Shown here: piece by piece, positions 58,468-64,000 of the stretch
Numbering within the stretch: the first letter of the stretch is position 1
Layout: each line of letters starts with the position of its first letter
Source: Corallococcus silvisoli
GTDB taxonomy: Bacteria; Myxococcota; Myxococcia; Myxococcales; Myxococcaceae
Length of the DNA stretch: 64,000 nt
Reading direction: 5' to 3'
Assembly: GCF_009909145.1 (NCBI RefSeq)
Contig: NZ_JAAAPJ010000014.1
Span: 248,001 to 312,000 of the forward strand
Position numbers and translations under genes: made by a program
Notes under the pieces: generated by a model
What the model saw: the letters and a program-made list of their open reading frames with translations, nothing else
Told to the model about the DNA's origin: nothing
The model's database searches: none

Positions 58468-60057
58468 GTGCTGTTGGAAGTGCCCATCCTCATCGGACTG
58501 ATGGTGGCGGCCATCGCGCTTGCCATCGCCGCCAAGCGGGCCAGCGTGCCGTACAACGTCGCGCTGGTGCTTGGTGGCTTGCTCATCTCGGTCGCACACC
58601 TGCTGCCTGGGGTTCCACCGCTCAATCCCCAGCTCGTGTTCCTCATCTGCCTCCCCCTGCTGCTCTTCGAGGGCGGCATCACCGCGGACCTCAATGGCAT
58701 CCGCGCCAACGCCGTCCCCATTGGCTTGCTGTCCACGCTGGGGATGATCCTCGCCATTGGCGCCACCGGCACCGCGCTGCACCTGCTGCTGCACCTGCCC
58801 TGGGGCCCCGCGCTGCTCCTGGGGTCCATCCTCGCCGTGACGGACACGGTGTCCATCCTCTACGCCTTCCGCCGCGCGCCGGTGCCAGGGAGGCTGGCGG
58901 GCATCATCCAGGGAGAGAGCCTCTTCAACGACGGCACCGCGCTGGTGGCCTACACGGCCATCGCGGCGGTGGTCGCGGGCGGGGCGGCGCCCTCGCTGGG
59001 GTCGCTGGGCGGCCACGTGCTGCTCGCGTCGGTGGGCGGCGCGGTGGTGGGGCTGGCGCTGGGCCTCCTGGGCGGGTTCATCATCCGACGCGCGGAGGAC
59101 CCGCTCGCGGAGATCATGGTGACGACGGCGGTGGCGCTGGCGTCCTACGTGCTGGCGGAAGAGGTGCACCTGTCGGGCGCCATCTCCGCGGTGGTGGCGG
59201 GGCTGGCGGTGGGCGTGACGCTGCGGCGCGAGGTCCCGCCGCAGAGCCAGGTGGCCATCCACTCCTTCTGGGAGTACGCCACCTTCGGCGTCAACACGTT
59301 CCTCTTCCTCTCCGTGGGCCTGGACACGCGGCCGGAGACGCTCCAGGGGCACCTGCCGGGCGTGGGCATCGCGGTGGTGGCGGTGGTGCTGGGGCGCGCG
59401 GTGGCCATCTACCTGCCGTTCCTGTTGCTGAAGCTGTTCAAGCCCGCGGAGACCATCCCGCTGCGGTGGCAGCACGTGTTCCTGGTGGGCAACATCAAGG
59501 GCGCGCTGTCCATTGGTCTGGCGCTGGGCCTTCCGGAGTCCACGCCCGCGCGCGAACAGATTGTCGCCATCGCGTTCGGCGTCACGCTGGTGTCCATGGT
59601 GGGCCAGGGGTTGATGCTCACGGGCGCGCTCAAGGCGCTGGGCCTGTTCCAGCAGGACGCGGTGGCGCTGGAGATGGCGGGGCAGCGGGGCAAGCTCATC
59701 GCCAGCCGCGCGGCGCACGTGGAGCTGGACGCGCTGCACACGCAGGGGCTGTTGCCGCGCGCGGCCTATGAGCACCTGCGCAGCGAGTACCAGGTGAACA
59801 TCGCGCGGGCGGAGCGGGAGCTGCGGCGCATCAGCGAGCAGCACCTGGCGGAAGGGGCGAAGGACCTGTTGAGCATGCGGCGGCGGCTCATCGACGCGGA
59901 GCGCACGGCGCTGCAGGGCGCGCGGCGCAACGGGCTGATTCCGGAGGCGACGGCGGAGGAGATGCTGGCGCACCTGGACGCGCGGATGTTGGACCTGGAG
60001 AAGGTGCTGCACGGCGGCCACTCGGCCAAGGACAGCAAGGAGCTCAAGGCGTCATGA
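58468..60057 (+). CDS. CPA1-type Na+/H+ antiporter
   Basis: 529-residue cation:proton antiporter with about 12 transmembrane helices. Hallmarks include LLFEGGITADLNGIR (ion-binding helix region), SILAVTDTVSILYAFR and GESLFNDGTALVAYTA near residues 149-164. The last 110 residues are cytoplasmic, helical and charged. GTG start at 58468 with an ACGGAG site. The stop overlaps the following RCK/cNMP-domain gene (ATGA), so the regulatory protein is made together with the transporter. Likely role: cytoplasmic pH/Na+ homeostasis. Confidence 0.88.
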   Translation: MLLEVPILIGLMVAAIALAIAAKRASVPYNVALVLGGLLISVAHLLPGVPPLNPQLVFLICLPLLLFEGGITADLNGIRANAVPIGLLSTLGMILAIGATGTALHLLLHLPWGPALLLGSILAVTDTVSILYAFRRAPVPGRLAGIIQGESLFNDGTALVAYTAIAAVVAGGAAPSLGSLGGHVLLASVGGAVVGLALGLLGGFIIRRAEDPLAEIMVTTAVALASYVLAEEVHLSGAISAVVAGLAVGVTLRREVPPQSQVAIHSFWEYATFGVNTFLFLSVGLDTRPETLQGHLPGVGIAVVAVVLGRAVAIYLPFLLLKLFKPAETIPLRWQHVFLVGNIKGALSIGLALGLPESTPAREQIVAIAFGVTLVSMVGQGLMLTGALKALGLFQQDAVALEMAGQRGKLIASRAAHVELDALHTQGLLPRAAYEHLRSEYQVNIARAERELRRISEQHLAEGAKDLLSMRRRLIDAERTALQGARRNGLIPEATAEEMLAHLDARMLDLEKVLHGGHSAKDSKELKAS

Positions 60058-61190
60058 AGATCGTCATCGCGGGGGGAGGACGGGTGGGCGGCGCGCTGGC
60101 GGCGCGGCTCGTGTCGGAGCAGCACACGGTGACGGTCATCGAGCGCGATGCTGGCATCTGCGCCCGCCTCTTCGAGGAGGTGGGCGTGGTGACGGTGTGC
60201 GGGGACGCCACCAACCCGCGCGTGCTGGAGGCGGCGGGCATCGGGACGGCGGACGTGGCGGCGGCGGTGCTCGCGCACGACCCGGCGAACCTCGCCTTCG
60301 CCATGCTGGTGCGCTCCATGTCCAGCGCGCGCCTGATGGTGCGGATGCTGGATACAAACTACCGCGACGCGTACCGGCTGGCCGGCGTGAAGGAGCTGGT
60401 GGCGGAGGCGGACGTGGTGGTGGCGAAGATGACCACCGCCATCGACTTCCCGCAGGTGTCCGGGTCGCTGCCGCTCACCAGCAGCGACGCGCTCCTGTTC
60501 GAGCTGACCATCCCCTCCCGCGCCCGGGTGTCCGGGCAGACGGTGGCGCAGGTGCGCGGCATGGAGGGCTTCCCGCGCGAGTGCATCTTCATCGCGATGG
60601 TGGACCCGCAGGGCCACACGGCGATTCCGGAGGGCAACACGCAGCTGCGCGCCGGGTACACGGTCATCCTCGTGGCCCGCCGCGCGCACGTGGCGCAGGC
60701 GGTGGAGTTCCTCACGGCGGAGCCGCCGCTGGGCGCGGGGCTGGCGTCCACGCTGGCGCAGACGCTGCGCAAGCTGGACTTCCTGGCGCCCCTGAGTGAC
60801 GACGAGCTGGAGACGGTGGCGCGAGGCGCGGAGCTGCTCCAGACGCCGGCGGGCACGGAGCTGTTCCGCCAGGGAGACGCGGGCGAGACGTTCTACGTGG
60901 TCGTCTCCGGCGAGGTCGCGATGAAGGACGGCGCGCGGCAGACGGTGGCCACGGTGAAGCCGGGGGGCTTCTTCGGGGAGCTGGCCCTGCTCACGGGCGA
61001 GCCCCGCAACGCCACCGCCGTCACCAGCACGCCGTGCGAGCTGGCCGCGGTGGGCCGCGACGACTTCCGCGGCGTGATGATGGCCAACCCCGCCGTCGCG
61101 CTGGAGATGAGCCGCATCCTGGGCCAGCGCCTGTCGCGGCTGGGCGGCCAGGCCTCTCAACCCAAGCGGCGCGGGCTGTTCGGCCGCTGA
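60054..61190 (+). CDS. RCK (TrkA-like) protein fused to a cyclic-nucleotide-binding domain
   Basis: 378 residues. Domain 1: Rossmann RCK-N with GGGRVGG at 7-13 and the acidic E29-type adenosine contact. Domain 2: RCK-C (SLPLTSSDALLFELTIPSR). Domain 3: cNMP-binding fold with the phosphate-binding cassette FFGELALLTGEPRNATAVT near residue 306. Such regulators gate cation transporters in response to NAD(H)/ATP; adding a cNMP domain suggests second-messenger control. ATG 60054 overlaps the antiporter stop by 4 bp, so the two form one functional unit. Confidence 0.86.
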   Translation: MKIVIAGGGRVGGALAARLVSEQHTVTVIERDAGICARLFEEVGVVTVCGDATNPRVLEAAGIGTADVAAAVLAHDPANLAFAMLVRSMSSARLMVRMLDTNYRDAYRLAGVKELVAEADVVVAKMTTAIDFPQVSGSLPLTSSDALLFELTIPSRARVSGQTVAQVRGMEGFPRECIFIAMVDPQGHTAIPEGNTQLRAGYTVILVARRAHVAQAVEFLTAEPPLGAGLASTLAQTLRKLDFLAPLSDDELETVARGAELLQTPAGTELFRQGDAGETFYVVVSGEVAMKDGARQTVATVKPGGFFGELALLTGEPRNATAVTSTPCELAAVGRDDFRGVMMANPAVALEMSRILGQRLSRLGGQASQPKRRGLFGR

Positions 61191-61221
61191 GAAGACAGAC
61201 CCCCACCGGAGGCGCCTCCCC

Positions 61222-62283
61222 ATGACGACGAAGCACACCGCGCTGGTGCTGGGCGCCACCGGCATCATCGGCCGCAACCTCCTCACGCACCTGGACACCC
61301 GGCCGGACTGGACGGTGAAGGCCGTGTCGCGCCGCGCGCCGGACTTCCCCACGCGCGCGCAGGCGCGGTCGCTGGACCTCTTGTCGCCGGACTCGCTCGC
61401 GGGCGCGGCGGCGTGGCTCCGCGACGTCACCCACGTCTTCTTCGCCGCCTACCAGGAGCACGCGGACCCGGCGGAGCTTGCGCGCATCAACGTGGGCCTG
61501 CTGCGCAACACCGTGGAGGCCCTGGAGAAGTACGCGCCGGGCTTCCGCCACGTGTCCTTCATCCAGGGCGGCAAGGCGTACGGCGCGCAGTTCGGCCTCT
61601 ACAAGACGCCCGCGAAGGAGAGCGACCCGCGCCACTTCCCGCCCAACTTCTACTACGACCAGGAGGACTTCCTGCGCGACGCCTCCCAGGGCCGGCGCTG
61701 GAGCTGGACCGCCCTCCGGCCCGACATGATGATGGGCCTCGCCGTGGGCAACCCGATGAACCTGGGCAACCTCATCGGCGTCTATGCCTCGCTGTGCAAG
61801 GCCTTGCGCGTGCCGCTGCGCTTCCCCTCCACGCCGCGCGCGTACTCCATCCTGGCCAACGTGACGGACGCCACGGTGCTGGCCAAGGCCCTGGAGTGGT
61901 CCGCCCTCGACGAGGCCTGCGCGGGCGAGGTCTTCAACATCACCAACGGCGACGTCTTCCGCTGGAGCCAGGTCTTCCCGCGCATCGCGGACGCGTTCGG
62001 CATCGCGTGCGCGGACCCGCAGCCCTTCTCCCTCGCGGAGGCGATGCGGGACAAGGCCCCCGTCTGGGACGCGCTCACCCAACGCCACGGCCTGAAGCCG
62101 CATGGCCTGAAGGCCCTGGCCCACTGGGCCTTCGGCGACTTCATCTTCCACGTGGAGAACGACGCGTTCTTCGACGTGAACAAGGCCCGGCGCTTCGGCT
62201 TCCAGGAGATGCACCTGGACAGCGCGGACGCCATGGTCGCGCTGATGCGTCAGCTCCAGGCGGAGAAGCTCATCCCCGCTTGA
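61222..62283 (+). CDS. PRISE-like NAD(P)-dependent reductase (extended SDR)
   Basis: 353 residues. Nucleotide motif GATGIIG, then an HxxF-type segment and NFYYDQEDFL, which is the PRISE (progesterone 5-beta-reductase/iridoid synthase-like) signature where Tyr and Lys are replaced; the substrate-binding region includes RPDMMMG and ITNGDVFRWSQVFPRIA. It would reduce enones with NADPH. 31 bp after the RCK gene; a GGAGGC site precedes the ATG. Its last 14 bp overlap the convergent NTF2-like gene. Confidence 0.82.
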   Translation: MTTKHTALVLGATGIIGRNLLTHLDTRPDWTVKAVSRRAPDFPTRAQARSLDLLSPDSLAGAAAWLRDVTHVFFAAYQEHADPAELARINVGLLRNTVEALEKYAPGFRHVSFIQGGKAYGAQFGLYKTPAKESDPRHFPPNFYYDQEDFLRDASQGRRWSWTALRPDMMMGLAVGNPMNLGNLIGVYASLCKALRVPLRFPSTPRAYSILANVTDATVLAKALEWSALDEACAGEVFNITNGDVFRWSQVFPRIADAFGIACADPQPFSLAEAMRDKAPVWDALTQRHGLKPHGLKALAHWAFGDFIFHVENDAFFDVNKARRFGFQEMHLDSADAMVALMRQLQAEKLIPA

Positions 62284-62818
62284 GGCGCCCGCACACCGCG
62301 GAGGCCACCAGGAAGCCCTGGCTGAACGCATCCCGGAAGGCGTTGTAGAGCGTCCCCACGCCGGGCACGTTGGCGATCATGTCGCCGAAGCTCCACATCT
62401 CCTCGTGCGCGTGGATGAGCGGCAGCACCTCTCCGCCGGCCTCGCCGCGCTGGAGCGTGAAGTCGAACACCAGGAGGGTGCGCAGGGGATAGGTATACAG
62501 CCAGGCGAACTGCTTGAGGTTCATCACCCCATCCACGATGGCCCGGCCGCGCTTCCCATCCGGCTCCAGCTGGACGTTGAGCTGGAAGATGTCGAAGTCG
62601 AAGCGGAACATGCAGTGGAAGCCCGCCGCGCCCTTCAGGTACGTCCGCTTGCCGCCGCCCTTCTGCCAGGGGTCGACGAACGTGACCTCCTCCGCCAGCA
62701 GGGGCAGCAGCTCCGCTTCCAGCACGCGGGCGGGGATGGACGTGTCGTAGAGCAGCCGCGTCACCTCGCGGAAGCGTCCCTCCAGCTGCTCAATCAATGC
62801 CTGCTCCGCCTTGCGCAT
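62270..62818 (-). CDS. NTF2-like/SnoaL-fold protein of unknown function
   Basis: 182 residues. An N-terminal helix, then a curved beta-sheet pattern (EEVTFVDPWQK, GFHCMFRFDFDIFQLNVQL, RAIVDGVMNLKQFAWLYTYPLRTLLVFDF) typical of NTF2-like domains, ending in a hydrophobic segment. No catalytic residues identified. The 3' end overlaps that of the reductase gene by 14 bp. Confidence 0.65.
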   Translation of the reverse strand: MRKAEQALIEQLEGRFREVTRLLYDTSIPARVLEAELLPLLAEEVTFVDPWQKGGGKRTYLKGAAGFHCMFRFDFDIFQLNVQLEPDGKRGRAIVDGVMNLKQFAWLYTYPLRTLLVFDFTLQRGEAGGEVLPLIHAHEEMWSFGDMIANVPGVGTLYNAFRDAFSQGFLVASAVCGRLKRG

Positions 62819-62890
62819 GCGCCCCCCTGCCCGCCTTCGAGCCGTGCCTGAAGGTAGGCACGGGCGCGGGCCGGGGGAAGACGGGGTGCG

Positions 62891-64000
62891 TCAGCCGCCC
62901 AGCTCCGTCAGGAGCTGGGCCGCCTGGTCCTTCACGTCCGAGCCGCCGCCCAGCGACTGGGCCTGCTTCGCGTGGCGGGTGGCCTCCGCCCGGTCGAAGG
63001 GCTGGGTGGCCCGCGCCAGGTTCAGGTGCGTGAGCGCGTCCTGGGGGTTCGCGGCCAGCACCCGCTCCAGCAGCACGCGGGCGCGCGCATGGTCCTGGTC
63101 CCCCATCAGCAGGCGCACCAGGTCGTTGGTGGGGCCGGGCTCGTTGGGCGCCGCCGCCACGGTCTCCTCCAGGAGCTTGCGGGCCTGCTCGCGCTCGCCC
63201 AGCGCCTCGTGGGCCTGCGCCAGCGAGTGGCGGATGTCCCATTCATGCGGCGCGCGCCGCAGGGCCTCCTCGAAGAGGCCCTTCGCCTCCGGCAGCTCCC
63301 CGGCCAGCATGCAGGCCAGGCCGTGCAGGTGGACGTAGCGGACCTGCTCGGGATCCAACTGGCGCAGCTCCAGGATGGTGCGCTTCGCCGCGTCCTGGCT
63401 GCCGGCCTGGAGGTACAGCCGGAAGAGGTCCTGGAGCACCGCCACCCGCGTGCGGCCCTGCGCGTGCTCCAGCGCCCGGGTGGCCGCCGCGATGGCCGCC
63501 CCGAGGGCGCCGTTGGCCGCGTGCGCGCGCGACAGCATCAGGTGCGGCAGGGCTTCCTGGGGGGCCAGCGACGCGGCCTGCTGGAAGTGCGTCGCCGCGG
63601 CCACCGGGTCCTTGCGCTGCACCGCGATGCGGCCCAGCTCGAAGTGCGGATAGACGCTGTGCGGGGCCACCACCTGGGCGGCCTCGAAGGCGGCCTTGGC
63701 GCCGTCCAGGTCTCCGCGCTCGGCCAGGAGCGTGCCCAGGTTGAAGCGCTCGAAGTAGCCGGCGGTGGGCGCGGCGGCCAGCGCCTTGAGCGTCACCAGC
63801 GCCACCGGGTCCCCGGCCTGCGCCTTGAGCATGGCCAGGTGGGCCTGGGCCTCCGTGTTGTCCGGCTGCACCTGCAACAGGCGCGTCACGGCCCCTTCGG
63901 CCTCCTTCGCCGCGCCGGTGCTCAGGTGGGTGCGCACCAGGCCCATCAGACAGTCCACGTCCTTCGGGTCGATGGAGAGGCCCTTCTGGAAGCTCTTCAC
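62891..64000 (-). CDS. TPR-repeat protein, 5' end cut by window
   Basis: At least 370 residues, in frame and open to the right edge. Tandem tetratricopeptide repeats throughout, for example YFERFNLGTLLAERGDLDGAK, VYPHFELGRIAVQRKDPVAA and WDIRHSLAQAHEALGEREQA. Soluble protein-protein interaction scaffold; no other domain visible in the part present. The true start lies outside the window. Confidence 0.82.
   Translation of the reverse strand: MKSFQKGLSIDPKDVDCLMGLVRTHLSTGAAKEAEGAVTRLLQVQPDNTEAQAHLAMLKAQAGDPVALVTLKALAAAPTAGYFERFNLGTLLAERGDLDGAKAAFEAAQVVAPHSVYPHFELGRIAVQRKDPVAAATHFQQAASLAPQEALPHLMLSRAHAANGALGAAIAAATRALEHAQGRTRVAVLQDLFRLYLQAGSQDAAKRTILELRQLDPEQVRYVHLHGLACMLAGELPEAKGLFEEALRRAPHEWDIRHSLAQAHEALGEREQARKLLEETVAAAPNEPGPTNDLVRLLMGDQDHARARVLLERVLAANPQDALTHLNLARATQPFDRAEATRHAKQAQSLGGGSDVKDQAAQLLTELGG

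Overview
This is about 70% G+C bacterial DNA with dense, mostly short-spaced genes, many lipoproteins, large hybrid histidine kinases, a PilT motor, a Roadblock-type protein and DUF1501/CxxCH proteins. That mixture points to a myxobacterium of the Myxococcus/Corallococcus kind. This is an inference from gene content; no rRNA or tRNA gene is present to fix it. Both window edges cut through genes (a PilT-like ATPase on the left, a TPR protein on the right).

Layout. 1-13 kb is chromosomal housekeeping: PilT, a small membrane protein, a TonB-dependent receptor, a DinG-type Fe-S helicase, an M50 intramembrane protease coupled to a zinc-ribbon protein, two lipoproteins, a HAD phosphatase, a histone H1-like basic protein, a lipid kinase and hrcA. 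13.1-28.7 kb is the accessory core. An EamA transporter is followed by a lipoprotein with a C-terminal PD-(D/E)xK-like nuclease domain and an immunity-like gene, and these run directly into a complete class 1 DISARM phage-defence operon (drmD-drmMI-drmA-drmB-drmC). Every junction from the transporter to drmC is a short reading-frame overlap, so up to eight genes may share one transcript.

28.7-34 kb holds a GST-like protein and a three-gene operon of exported DUF1501 and CxxCH proteins. 34-43.5 kb holds two soluble hybrid histidine kinases. One is a 2472-residue protein with 14 exact-period 276-bp tandem HAMP-type repeats, a GAF-like domain, a kinase core and three receivers. 43.7-55 kb holds a membrane-anchored propeller-like protein, a Gly/Thr-rich secreted protein, an alpha/beta hydrolase next to a TipAS-type MerR regulator with a textbook 19-bp-spacer promoter, rsgA, a TetR/SDR divergent pair with a clear operator, a degenerate E2-like acyltransferase, a DUF1684 protein and a Roadblock fusion. 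55-64 kb holds a PfpI-type protein, a PQQ-type sugar dehydrogenase, an ABC-2 exporter, a CPA1 antiporter coupled to an RCK-cNMP sensor protein, a PRISE-like reductase, an NTF2-like protein and the TPR fragment.

The most interesting content is the defence/antagonism block at 13967-28707. The lipoprotein nuclease plus immunity pair resembles the SitA/SitI toxins that myxobacteria pass to each other by outer-membrane exchange, and it sits in one overlapping gene chain with a full DISARM system.
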